Assembly: GCA_900547135.1 (NCBI GenBank)
Contig: URFJ01000008.1
Span: forward strand, 1-31,683
Reading direction: 5' to 3'
DNA length: 31,683 nucleotides
Source of the DNA: an uncultured Eubacteriales bacterium
GTDB lineage: Bacteria; Bacillota; Clostridia; Christensenellales; CAG-138
The notes below the pieces were generated by a model, which worked only from the letters and a program-made list of their open reading frames with translations, did not search any database and was not told the origin of the DNA. Positions 6,873 through 14,753 of the stretch are shown piece by piece. Positions within the stretch are counted from its first letter, which is position 1; each line of letters opens with the position of its first letter. The position numbers were made by a program, and so were the translations under genes.

Positions 6873-8228
6873 TCATGAGAGGTCGGACGCTGTTAGTCTC
6901 GCAAGCGCCAGCGTCAGCATGCCGTGCGAATCGGCTTGAGCGTCCACGCACGCGTTTCTGAGCCTGTCCGGATCCGCGATCACGCCCATGTCCGTAAGCA
7001 TCCGCTTTACAAGCGCGCAGTATTCGTCCAGCGAAAGGCACGGAAGCTCTATGCGCATATCATAGACGCCCGACCGCTCAGGCGTGTATTTTGAAGAATC
7101 GAGCGTCATGCAGAGCATAACGTTGGGTGGCGCGGCGATTCGTGCGGCAAAGTCGGGAGCCGCGGCCTCAGGAGCTTCGGGCCCGTCGTAGAGCACCATA
7201 AACCTGAGCGGCTGATCCATCAGAGTATGCAATACGTTTTTGTTAAACGCCGCTTCCTCACCCCTGCCCACGGCAATCAGCCTTAGCTCGGGCAGCTCGG
7301 TTGCCACCTTAAGCGCGGCCTGCGTTTTACCGGCGCCGGGAGCGCCCAGGATCAGCATGTTTTTCGACGGTTCGCCACGCATAAACCTTATAGTATTTTG
7401 CAGCATCCTTGAGTGCTGGTTTTCAAAATAGGGCTCGAGCGGGGTGATTTCGGGCATGGGCAGAAGCTCCCCGCCCTGCGCTGTGAAAAAGCGGGCTTTG
7501 AGGAACGCGCCGCTTCCGTATGATGCGTGAAAGCTCCATAGATCCTCTATAAGCTGCCGCCAGTCCGAGCTGTCCATAAGCCTGTGGTATATCTCCTCAA
7601 GCGCTTCGTCCGACACGCACGCGTCGCGCAGTCCGGGCGCGCCATAATTCCATGACAGCCACTCCGCCTCAAGCGGCAGCAGCGTAAGACGCTCAAGCAC
7701 CGCGGCCTGCTCATCCTTAATAGCTGTAATAGTGGAAGGTCTGATAGCGGCGCCGCCCCATGCCGCGCTTGCCATGGCCGAGGTCTGGTCGCGCACGCGC
7801 TTTGGCTTAGTCTTTAAGTCCCTGAAGCGCTCGTGTGTCCAGCGCAGCACGGTTTCGCTGTCAAGGGTGTTGAGAAGCTGAAGGATATTCAACTCCCCGC
7901 GCATGGCATGATATACCGCCTCGTCCATTTCCCCGCGCGCCGCCATTACGGAAAACGGATGGGGGACGAACATGAGGCCATCCAAAATGTAGTCCTTAAA
8001 CAGGTCGCCCGTAACCCTGCGCGCGCCGGAATCCAGCATGGCTCGTGTCATGGTATGGTATGCGTGGGCGGCGCCGGACGCATCCCCGTTTCTAATAGTG
8101 TCCGCAAACCGTGCCAGATATTTCATTGGCCTATCCCTAAGCATGTGGCGCATGACCACAAGGCGCGACAGCAGGGTTTCCAACGTGTCAAGCCCCTCCT
8201 GCATGGTGCATTCCTTAAGATCCCTCAT
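6873..8228 (-). CDS. DUF815 family AAA ATPase
   Basis: The 451-residue protein has a helical N-terminal region (1-260) and a C-terminal P-loop ATPase domain. The ATPase domain begins at PLEPYFENQHSRMLQNTIRF, then NMLILGAPGAGKT with Walker A at 295-302. This matches the DUF815 pattern, in which a conserved Gln and an NT pair precede the P-loop. The Walker B strand reads FMVLYDGPE, without the usual double Asp. Function of the family is not established; it is distantly related to DnaC/IstB-type loaders. AGGAGG lies 13 bases before the ATG at 8228; a second ATG at 8204 has AAGGAA at 7 bases and could be the true start, giving 443 residues. Confidence 0.82.
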   Translation of the reverse strand: MRDLKECTMQEGLDTLETLLSRLVVMRHMLRDRPMKYLARFADTIRNGDASGAAHAYHTMTRAMLDSGARRVTGDLFKDYILDGLMFVPHPFSVMAARGEMDEAVYHAMRGELNILQLLNTLDSETVLRWTHERFRDLKTKPKRVRDQTSAMASAAWGGAAIRPSTITAIKDEQAAVLERLTLLPLEAEWLSWNYGAPGLRDACVSDEALEEIYHRLMDSSDWRQLIEDLWSFHASYGSGAFLKARFFTAQGGELLPMPEITPLEPYFENQHSRMLQNTIRFMRGEPSKNMLILGAPGAGKTQAALKVATELPELRLIAVGRGEEAAFNKNVLHTLMDQPLRFMVLYDGPEAPEAAAPDFAARIAAPPNVMLCMTLDSSKYTPERSGVYDMRIELPCLSLDEYCALVKRMLTDMGVIADPDRLRNACVDAQADSHGMLTLALARLTASDLS

Positions 8229-8300
8229 TTGTGAAATCCGGCCTCCTTTTTAATGCTTTGTTTTGCCACCGCCCGCTATACGGGCTTTCAGCAAGCTAAA

Positions 8301-8316
8301 CGGCGCTTTAGCGCCG
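8301..8316. repeat. GC-rich hairpin between decayed gene and DUF815 gene
   Basis: CGGCGCT and AGCGCCG flank two bases and form a 7-bp stem. A second small hairpin, GCCCG..CGGGC, follows at 8271-8285. On the minus strand they lie after the DUF3795-like remnant and before the DUF815 gene, but neither has a good T-run. Confidence 0.35.
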
Positions 8317-8358
8317 CTAAGCACCTTAACGTTGCCGCGCACGTCCGGACTGAAAAAG

Positions 8359-8710
8359 TCATTCATCGGAATTACCGATCCTCAGCAGCCTGAGTACCGC
8401 TTCTTCCGATTCCAGGCCGTAATCGCCACGGACGCCGCTGCGGTGGTATATTGCGCCGTTGGCGCTCAATTTATTTTAAAAAGCTGTCCCATGCCGTCCT
8501 CTCTGATGTAGGTTATAAACGCTCTAAGCTTCACCCTTCCCATACAAAGCATGTCCTTTTTGAAGGGCGCGTCGCTGCATTCCCAGCAGCCGTTGGGAGT
8601 TACCCTCTTGCCGCGGTGGTTGTTTACCCGGCAGACGCAGGCCTATTGGGGCCGGCACAGTCCGAAGAGCACGCCAGTATGCGACTGGCTCGGGGTTAAA
8701 ATTTCACCAT
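8359..8710 (-). pseudogene. Decayed DUF3795-like cysteine-rich protein gene
   Basis: No single frame is open, but the minus strand gives coherent protein in three pieces. From 8642 down to 8466 one frame reads ACVCR, then GKRVTPNGCWECSDAPF, then MGRVKLRAFITYIREDGMG. After a stop at 8466 the next frame continues YHRSGVRGDYGLESEEAVLRL to a stop at 8359. Upstream, a third frame from ATG 8710 carries ACSSDCAG after an early stop. The paired cysteines, the CWEC..PF/KGML-like helix, the RAF-YIR--G segment and the terminal YHR-G--GDYG motif match DUF3795 proteins in order. At least two frameshifts and two nonsense codons make it a pseudogene. Confidence 0.65.
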
Positions 8711-9042
8711 GGCGGCCCCCCGTTTCATCGTATTGTAATTACGAGTATACCACATACCGATCCATGCAATGCCTGCAACTTTTCCAGCGGCAAAAGCGGC
8801 CCGCACGCATGTGCGGTATGCCCTATAGCCGTTTCCCGATTTACGGCAAAACGCCATATAATTTCACAATCGTAACTAAGTTTTAGCGCGCCAAACTGGC
8901 TATACTACCTATATATTAGGATAGCATAGGCGCGGTCGGGTAGCAATTAACAAATTGGCGGTTATATCCGTGTTTTTGGCGCAAATATGTATTGAAAGCA
9001 GCTGGGCTACGGGAAGGCGGCTAGGATAGGTAATTTTGTCGA
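8711..9042. other. Intergenic stretch with no recognised gene
   Basis: No frame here gives convincing protein and no known RNA family was recognised. An imperfect AT-rich inverted repeat centred near 8920 (CCTA/TAGG with CTAT/ATAG flanks) is the only visible structure. Possible upstream signals of the DUF3795-like remnant on the minus strand are no longer clear. Confidence 0.4.
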
Positions 9043-9071
9043 TTGCCCTAATGTTCTGCCAGTGGTATACT
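9043..9071 (+). promoter_or_regulatory. Promoter of murG
   Basis: TTGCCC (9043-9048) and TATACT (9066-9071) are 17 bases apart, with an extended TGG directly before the -10. The predicted leader to the GTG start is about 100 bases and holds no recognised regulator. Confidence 0.6.
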
Positions 9072-9176
9072 TTGTTTATATGCGGTTTACTGCAAGCCAA
9101 AACAAATTTTGGGTCTCCGGCATATAGTGTATGGATGGCGCATAGATTTGATAGTTTGACTTAAGGGGTATTTAGA

Positions 9177-10244
9177 GTGAAGAAAAAAATTCTGTTGACC
9201 GGAGGCGGCAGCGCCGGTCATGTCATGCCCAATATGGCGCTTCTGCCTGGGCTGATAGACGCGGGTTTTGAAATACACTATATTGGCACTGCCGACGGTA
9301 TCGAACGCGAACTCATGGAGGATTGTGAGAACGTGATATACCACGTTATATCATCCGGCAAGCTAAGGCGCTACTTCTCATGGCGGAACTTTATCGATCC
9401 ATTCAAGGTAATAAAGGGCGTGTTTCAATCAAAACGGATAATTAAAGAGATTAAGCCCACGGTCGTGTTTTCAAAGGGCGGGTACGTTTCAGTGCCGGTA
9501 GTTATCGCGGCGCATAAAAAGGCACCCGTAATAGCCCACGAGTCCGATTATACGCCAGGCCTTGCTAACCGTATAAGCGCAAAGTTCGCCGACAGGGTAT
9601 GCGTATCGTTTGAAGACACCCTGCAGTTTGTAGGCGACAAGGGCGTATATACCGGCTCGCCCATCAGGCCCGAGCTGCTTCATGGCGATCCGGCGGAGGG
9701 CAGGCGATTTCTCGGCTTCTCCGATTCAAAGCCGGTGCTTCTCGTAATGGGCGGAAGCCTGGGCGCCACTGCGATAAACGAGGCGCTTGTAGGCGCGCTG
9801 CCCAAGCTGCTTCCAGTGTTCAATATCGTGCACCTCTGCGGCAAGGGTAAATGCAACCCAAGCGTCGCCTATGACGGCTATGTACAGCGGGAGTTCATCG
9901 GCGGCGGGATGAAGGACGTATTCGCCTGCACAGAGCTTGTAATCTCAAGGGCAGGGGCAAACGCGGTATTCGAGCTTCTGGCGCTTAAAAAGCCCGCGGT
10001 GTTCATACCTCTGCCCAGATCGGCAAGCCGTGGGGATCAGATCCTCAACGCCGCGTATTTCGAGCGCAAGGGCTACGCTATGGTGGTAGAGCAGGAACGC
10101 CTGACGGCCGACACCCTTGTAACCGCCGTTACCGCGCTGTACGCCAACCGCGATAAATTCAGGGACGCCATAGCCAGGGATCCCGCGTCAAACGGTACGG
10201 AAAGGGTTATGGAAATAATCCTTAGCGCTTCCGGAGATAAATAA
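9177..10244 (+). CDS. murG: UDP-GlcNAc:lipid I GlcNAc transferase MurG
   Basis: MurG converts lipid I to lipid II at the inner face of the membrane, the last cytoplasmic step of peptidoglycan synthesis. The 355-residue GT28 enzyme has the N-terminal glycine-rich loop KKILLTGGGSAGHVMPN, the KGGYVSVPVVIAA motif, and the acceptor-side HESDYTPGLANR. In the C-terminal half are the LLVMGGSLGATAINE loop and the donor-site RAGANAVFELLALKKPAVFIPLP motif. The HESD variant replaces the HEQN of classical MurG. Translation starts at GTG 9177. It is not in a dcw cluster here, so it may be a second or relocated copy. It ends 5 bases from convergent sdpI with no terminator between. Confidence 0.9.
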   Translation: MKKKILLTGGGSAGHVMPNMALLPGLIDAGFEIHYIGTADGIERELMEDCENVIYHVISSGKLRRYFSWRNFIDPFKVIKGVFQSKRIIKEIKPTVVFSKGGYVSVPVVIAAHKKAPVIAHESDYTPGLANRISAKFADRVCVSFEDTLQFVGDKGVYTGSPIRPELLHGDPAEGRRFLGFSDSKPVLLVMGGSLGATAINEALVGALPKLLPVFNIVHLCGKGKCNPSVAYDGYVQREFIGGGMKDVFACTELVISRAGANAVFELLALKKPAVFIPLPRSASRGDQILNAAYFERKGYAMVVEQERLTADTLVTAVTALYANRDKFRDAIARDPASNGTERVMEIILSASGDK

Positions 10245-10249
10245 TAATT

Positions 10250-10927
10250 CTAGTCGCGCATGCCGGCTTCTCTCGGCCATCCTTTATAAATCCGATAGGA
10301 TGCGGCGACGTCGGCGGCCAGCATGGCAATGGTCAGCCCGACAAGCACGCAGGCTGCGGCCAGGCCGCTGAACGCAATGCCGCATATAATCATCATAATC
10401 CCGCACGCAATGGCCGAATGGCCGCCGAAGCGCTGGCATCTCTGCCATACGTCGTCGTTTTTCATACTCCAGCCAGTACGAAGTCCAAAAATAGAGTTGC
10501 GGCCTGCTTTAGGCATTATGTTCCCTATAATAATAAAAAGCGTGCCTAGGCCAAATGCCGACAACCTTATAAGCTCCGGCGCCAGATCCCCACCGGCGTT
10601 TGGGGAATATGCGGCCGCTTTCCACAGGATATATACCCCAAGAACGGTCAAAAACGCAATTACAGCAATGCCGGAAACCATTACCGCCTTTTCCGTTCCG
10701 CTTTCGCCCTTCCTGGCCTGATATTTGGCCAGAATCATAAACAGGCCGGCTAATGCCGCTGTAACCAGAGGCAACAACAGGTGTTCGTACTTGCTTCCCA
10801 TGCGGTCTATCTCGCCTGCCGCGTTATAGTGCATTGGTACCTGATCAGGCATAAACGACAGAAAAATCCCAGCAACCAGTAATTCTATAATAACAAGGTT
10901 AAAAACCACCTTATAGCTTCTCTTCAT
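10250..10927 (-). CDS. sdpI: SdpI/DUF1648 family membrane immunity protein
   Basis: This 225-residue protein has about six transmembrane helices. The N-terminal DUF1648 part contains the MPDQVPMHYNAAGEID motif (about 26-41). The C-terminal SdpI part has IIIGNIMPKAGRNSIFGLRTGW (about 137-158) followed by a VW-RCQRFGG segment. In Bacillus subtilis SdpI protects cells from the SdpC toxin and sequesters the repressor SdpR at the membrane. AAAGGAG precedes the ATG by 8 bases and overlaps the end of sdpR, so the two are translationally linked. No sdpABC toxin genes are visible, so it may be an orphan immunity or a general envelope-stress module. The symbol is by family resemblance. Confidence 0.85.
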   Translation of the reverse strand: MKRSYKVVFNLVIIELLVAGIFLSFMPDQVPMHYNAAGEIDRMGSKYEHLLLPLVTAALAGLFMILAKYQARKGESGTEKAVMVSGIAVIAFLTVLGVYILWKAAAYSPNAGGDLAPELIRLSAFGLGTLFIIIGNIMPKAGRNSIFGLRTGWSMKNDDVWQRCQRFGGHSAIACGIMMIICGIAFSGLAAACVLVGLTIAMLAADVAASYRIYKGWPREAGMRD

Positions 10928-10930
10928 GTT

Positions 10931-11194
10931 TTAGTCTCCTTTCAAACCCTTTATCCACAGCAGCGTTTCCTCCAGCACCGACGCGTTAAGCTCATAAAAG
11001 ATGAACTTACCTTCGCGTTTGTCGCGTATAAGTCCAGCCTCCTTTAAAACCGACAGATGCTTGGATACGGCCGCCGCGGTGATGTTGAAGCCTTCGGCTA
11101 TATCGCCCGCCGCCCGCCTTCCCCTTTTTAAGCGGTTAAGTATTTCACGCCGCGTCGGGTCCGCCAATGCCCGAAGCGTATTTTGAAGCCCCAC
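10931..11194 (-). CDS. sdpR: ArsR-family autorepressor, SdpR-like
   Basis: This 87-residue winged-helix regulator begins LQNTLRALADPTRREILNRL and contains the recognition helix ITAAAVSKHLSVLKEAGLI and the wing KREGKFIFYELN. It lacks the metal-binding cysteines of metal-sensing ArsR proteins, as expected for SdpR. Start is GTG at 11194 with AGAGG 8 bases upstream. It is the first gene of an operon with sdpI, 3 bases downstream. A perfect inverted repeat immediately upstream is the likely operator, implying negative autoregulation relieved when SdpI recruits the repressor to the membrane, as known for the B. subtilis pair. Confidence 0.88.
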   Translation of the reverse strand: MGLQNTLRALADPTRREILNRLKRGRRAAGDIAEGFNITAAAVSKHLSVLKEAGLIRDKREGKFIFYELNASVLEETLLWIKGLKGD

Positions 11195-11212
11195 TCCATT
11201 ACCTCTGCAATA

Positions 11213-11238
11213 TACAATTAACCAAATGGTTAATTGTA
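11213..11238. promoter_or_regulatory. Operator: perfect 12-bp inverted repeat
   Basis: TACAATTAACCA and TGGTTAATTGTA flank two bases, 19 bases before the sdpR start and directly downstream of its -10 box. A dimeric ArsR repressor bound here would overlap the transcription start. It is the only such palindrome noticed in the window. Confidence 0.85.
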
Positions 11239-11266
11239 TTATAGCATAATAATCAGCGTTATTGAA
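11238..11266 (-). promoter_or_regulatory. Promoter of sdpR-sdpI
   Basis: On the minus strand an extended -10, TGCTATAAT (TATAAT at 11238-11243), abuts the operator. The -35 (TTCAAT, 11261-11266) is poor but correctly spaced at 17 bases. Confidence 0.6.
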
Positions 11267-12043
11267 CAGTTCACGGAAAAAATCTGAGTCGGACGGGTAA
11301 GGGAATTATATTTTCATTTATGTTAATCAAACAAAATTAGCAATCCTATCAATAATTGATCAGAAAGTCTAATTTAGAAAGCTAAACTCTGCATTATGAC
11401 CGATTGCGGCAAAATTAGAGCGGTATAAAAATATATGGAAACAAATTTCGTACTGTATCAAAAACAGAGCCGATTTCCCATACACGCTAATGTATAATAA
11501 CCAAAATTTAAATGGAGTTCCGTTCCCAGTGCGCATTAGGCTGCGAAGAAGGAAACGGTCTTTTATGTGGAATAATTTGCTGTATAAAGTACAGTTGGTT
11601 GATATTTATCAGTATACTGTTGAAATCAGCAAGTTGCCTATAGTTGCCAAAATACTGTAATATTTATATAGAATGTTTTTTTGGGGGTGTATTATAAAAA
11701 GAAATACAATTAGTTGGAAATATAATGAAATAATTAATAACATTTTAGGATGCTTGTACTGCGATTTCAATAATAATCAATGAAATATCGCATTGAGAGC
11801 AATAAAAATATTCTATTAAGTTATAATTTATTTCTGTTGACTAATGAAAATGCATATATTAATATGTTCTTGTCAACAAACGGGACACATTAATGATATA
11901 TTGGATATATATGGAATAGCATGTTTGCCTGACTGCTGCGGATCAAACGGGGGCGGCAAAAGCTAATGGTATATTAAAATATAAGGACGACATGGTATAG
12001 CTGGAAACGGCTGTACGGCGCAGAGGAATAAAAGGAGGGTTTT
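11267..12043. other. AT-rich intergenic region before the pilus operon
   Basis: About 780 bases of much higher AT content than the flanking genes hold no credible open frame. No known riboswitch or T-box signature was recognised. It carries the likely pilus promoter (separate entry) and several short AT-rich inverted sequences. Compositional contrast suggests an acquired or regulatory spacer. Confidence 0.5.
11837..11865 (+). promoter_or_regulatory. Candidate promoter of the pilus operon
   Basis: TTGACT (11837-11842) and TAATAT (11860-11865) are separated by 17 bases. The implied leader is about 170 bases, long enough for regulation, but no known element was recognised in it. Confidence 0.4.
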
Positions 12044-13840
12044 ATGTTAACCAGATCAAAGAAACGGCTTTTTGCGTTGCTATTGGTTATAGCGACGGTA
12101 ATTACATCTATCAGCGTTGGACAGGCCGCTTTTATGTTTTTATGTGAAGAACAGCGGGATCTTCCTGTAGCTGAGTATAATTCTGCTTCCTTTGCGGAGG
12201 AAGGCCCAGAAGCTTCAGAAGCCCTCAGGAATTACCGGAAACCTGGCAAACCCCCGGCCCTTCGTCCGATACGGATAATAAAGGGGGAAGTTTTCGATGA
12301 AAAGGCGCCGTATTATATTGACTTGATGCAGATCATGCTTATAAGGGGATCGAACGGTTCTAATCACCGCTGGACCCAAGCCTCAACAGACGGCGGAAGC
12401 GTGATATTTAGCGCGACCAACCTGCGCGAGATTAGCATATGCGGCACGGGCGTGGGCACGGTAACGCTTACCCATACTTACCTCTCCAAGAACTCAGACA
12501 GGACAGAAACATATACGATAAACGTCGAGGAAACCACCATAGGGGGTAAGGTTTACCTGCGCTACAGCAATACGGTCCCCAGCAATATAAATCAAGATTT
12601 CAGCGCGGCTGAATTTGGCCCGGCCGGTGACAACACCCCCTATATCACAGTAAATGTCAGCTTAAAGGAAGTGCTGGCAAGAACAACGCCGCATATCGAT
12701 TTCAGTACCGGATATGTTTACTTCTCAATTGACAGCGATGCCTCCTATATGCAGGGTTATACGGACCGCAAGGACGGGGCGGACAACCTTTATACGAACG
12801 TAATCTGGCCGGCTATCGGCCAAGACGGCCAGGACAGCCTTGCGAGCATATTCGGAAGATCGTGGGTAAACGGCGAGGAGCGTGAGAACTTCATAGGCTA
12901 TGTCTTAAAGCGTGAAAGCGACGACTGGCATATCGACGGCGTGCTCAGGGACGACCCGCCGGTGTATGTTGTGGAGCTGTACGACAGGTCGTTGCCAAAT
13001 ACGCCCGTAGCGTTCGCCATAAGCCAGCATGGCAGTCCAGGAGTTTCCTACAACGGATTTAAGGCCAAGCTGGAGGAGTACCTTGGCGGAAGCGATTATC
13101 AATACATTACCGAGATCCCCGACATAGTCACCGTCCGCTATACGAAGGACGGCTTAACGTATGAAACCACGGTAACACCATTTAGCGGCGACAGCTACCA
13201 GGGATATTACCATATTAATCCGTATGAGGGCGGCTTTGGCTACAGAACTGTCACACCGGACATATATTATCTCTGCCGGTTGGAGATATCAAACCCCAGG
13301 ATTGTGTTCTCGGATCTCTCCATCAGCAAGGCGGTCAAAGGGAGCGCGGCCAACACGCACGAACACTTTACCTTCACCCTGACCGCGCCCACGCTGACGG
13401 GGCAGGCGTTTAGCGTAACCTATACGGGGACTGACGGCTGCGCGCAAGCGCATGCGCAAAGCATTACGTTTAGCGGCGGCAATACCTCAATAACGCTTAA
13501 ACACGGCGAGTCCGCTGTAATTGCGAACCTTCCGACCGAAACCGAGATCCGCATCGTGGAAACAGAAAGCGGCGGGGTCTCCAACTATAATACAAGCGTC
13601 ACCGTGGGTGGAAACACCACTCAGGGAAAGACCGTAACGATCAACACTCCGGCGGACGGTTCATCGCTGTCGGCGCAGTTTATAAACGAGCTGCCCAGCG
13701 CGCCGCCGACAGGTATTAACATGGATATCGTTCCCTATGCGATACTTGCCGCCGTGGTTGTGGCCGGCGCAGCGGTGTTCCTTATCCTGCGCGCAAGGCG
13801 AAGGAGGCGTGGAAGCGGCAATGACGGATTCTGGGGATAA
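12044..13840 (+). CDS. Ancillary pilin / sortase-anchored surface protein with DUF7601-like domain
   Basis: This 598-residue secreted protein has a signal peptide (1-29, RSKKRLFALLLVIATVITS), a long extracellular part and a C-terminal sorting signal: PPTG at 554-557, a hydrophobic helix, then RARRRRR. The last ~130 residues form an Ig-like module with LTLKHGES-like text (SITLKHGESAVIANLP) shared with the major pilin. It contains the Lys (SISKAVKG), Glu (RIVETES) and Asn (QFINE) expected for an intramolecular isopeptide bond. The region before it (about 60-430) is not recognised; no thioester-domain motif was seen. By position it corresponds to the tip adhesin Cpa of streptococcal FCT loci. 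AGGAGGG precedes the ATG. Its end overlaps the next gene by 20 bases. Confidence 0.8.
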   Translation: MLTRSKKRLFALLLVIATVITSISVGQAAFMFLCEEQRDLPVAEYNSASFAEEGPEASEALRNYRKPGKPPALRPIRIIKGEVFDEKAPYYIDLMQIMLIRGSNGSNHRWTQASTDGGSVIFSATNLREISICGTGVGTVTLTHTYLSKNSDRTETYTINVEETTIGGKVYLRYSNTVPSNINQDFSAAEFGPAGDNTPYITVNVSLKEVLARTTPHIDFSTGYVYFSIDSDASYMQGYTDRKDGADNLYTNVIWPAIGQDGQDSLASIFGRSWVNGEERENFIGYVLKRESDDWHIDGVLRDDPPVYVVELYDRSLPNTPVAFAISQHGSPGVSYNGFKAKLEEYLGGSDYQYITEIPDIVTVRYTKDGLTYETTVTPFSGDSYQGYYHINPYEGGFGYRTVTPDIYYLCRLEISNPRIVFSDLSISKAVKGSAANTHEHFTFTLTAPTLTGQAFSVTYTGTDGCAQAHAQSITFSGGNTSITLKHGESAVIANLPTETEIRIVETESGGVSNYNTSVTVGGNTTQGKTVTINTPADGSSLSAQFINELPSAPPTGINMDIVPYAILAAVVVAGAAVFLILRARRRRRGSGNDGFWG

Positions 13841-14141
13841 GCATAAACAGCCCTCCAAACAAAGGGAGGTAAAAAGGGCGGACACGCACCGTACCCGTGA
13901 GATAACTTGCCTAGAGGACATAGCGCAGGCGCTGAAACTGCTTAGATTTAAAAAAGCGCTGTTTGGGGCCGATGAAAGGGATGTTTGGGCGAAGCTGCGC
14001 CGGCTTGACGAAATGTACGCCGGACTGTACCAAGCACAGGAGCTTAAATACCGCGCATTGCTTCAAGACCGCGAAGAAATTATTAAACAGTACCGCGACG
14101 GCCTTATGCCCAGCGGCAATGGGGATGAAAGCCATGGGTGA
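13821..14141 (+). CDS. Small charged helical protein of the pilus operon, unknown function
   Basis: This 106-residue cytoplasmic protein has no signal peptide or membrane segment. A basic N-terminus (to about 25) is followed by a helical region with LKLLRFKKALFGADERDVWAKL and then a Glu/Gln-rich stretch suited to a coiled coil (EMYAGLYQAQELKYRALLQ). The start at ATG 13821 is chosen because the gene then overlaps the previous one by 20 bases, consistent with translational coupling; AAGGAGG is 13 bases upstream. The F-K-LFG pattern is faintly like the DivIVA-type N-terminus, which binds curved membranes, but this is weak. No counterpart exists in the streptococcal locus. Function is unknown. 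Confidence 0.7.
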   Translation: MTDSGDKHKQPSKQREVKRADTHRTREITCLEDIAQALKLLRFKKALFGADERDVWAKLRRLDEMYAGLYQAQELKYRALLQDREEIIKQYRDGLMPSGNGDESHG

Positions 14142-14688
14142 GCTTATGCGGCAGGATTTCCCGACAAGACGCGTAATCGAAACAAGGCTCAATCGGATTA
14201 TAGAGCGCCATATATGGCTGGGCGCGCTGCGCAAGCTTGCGTTAACCGCGCTGATACTGGCGCTGACGTTGGGCTATGTACTGGGGCTTATGATATACAA
14301 AAGCGATATGATGTCCCCCGCCCTGCACGAGGGCGACCTGCTTCTATATTATAGGCTTCAGGCCGCCTACGCTGCGGGCGACGTAGCGGCGTATAAGGCC
14401 GGCGGGCATACGCATATCGGGCGTATAGCGGCGCTTCCCGGAGAGGTTGTGCTGATTACCGAAGACGGACAGCTTGTAATAAACGGATATATACAGGCGG
14501 ATATGAACGCCGCCTATACCTATCCTGTGCCAGGGGGCTGCGCATTCCCGCTCACCCTTGGACCCGACGAATACTTCATCCTTGCCGACAGCAGGGACGG
14601 CGGCGTTGACAGCCGCACCTTCGGCGCGATACCGGCAAGCGAGCTCGCGGGAAAGGTAATTACGGTCCTGCGCCGCCGAAGCATATGA
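14134..14688 (+). CDS. Catalytically degenerate signal peptidase I homologue (SipA-like pilus chaperone)
   Basis: This 184-residue protein has one N-terminal transmembrane helix (about 32-52) and the S26 signal peptidase fold. Box B reads KSDMMSPALHEGD, where the usual catalytic Ser of DSMxP is Met59. Box D reads HIGRIAALPGE, where the catalytic Lys of KRxxGLPGD is Gly96. Box E is intact (ADSRDGGVDSRTFG). Both dyad positions are therefore lost, as in Streptococcus pyogenes SipA, which helps pilin polymerisation rather than cleaving signal peptides. ATG 14134 is chosen with GGGGA 9 bases upstream and an 8-base overlap with the previous gene; ATG 14125 and 14146 are alternatives. Confidence 0.85.
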   Translation: MGELMRQDFPTRRVIETRLNRIIERHIWLGALRKLALTALILALTLGYVLGLMIYKSDMMSPALHEGDLLLYYRLQAAYAAGDVAAYKAGGHTHIGRIAALPGEVVLITEDGQLVINGYIQADMNAAYTYPVPGGCAFPLTLGPDEYFILADSRDGGVDSRTFGAIPASELAGKVITVLRRRSI

Positions 14689-14753
14689 ACCGATCTATAG
14701 AATTGCGTAAGCAATCCTTATAGATAAAAAAATTATTATGGAGGAAAACCAAG

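Noticed and set aside
8263..8886. Overlapping plus-strand frames of 82-111 codons
   Set aside because: They lack ribosome binding sites and family features; the region is better explained by the decayed minus-strand DUF3795-like gene.
11866..12043. c-di-GMP riboswitch ahead of the pilus operon
   Set aside because: The leader lacks the conserved GEMM core motifs; no other known riboswitch was recognised.
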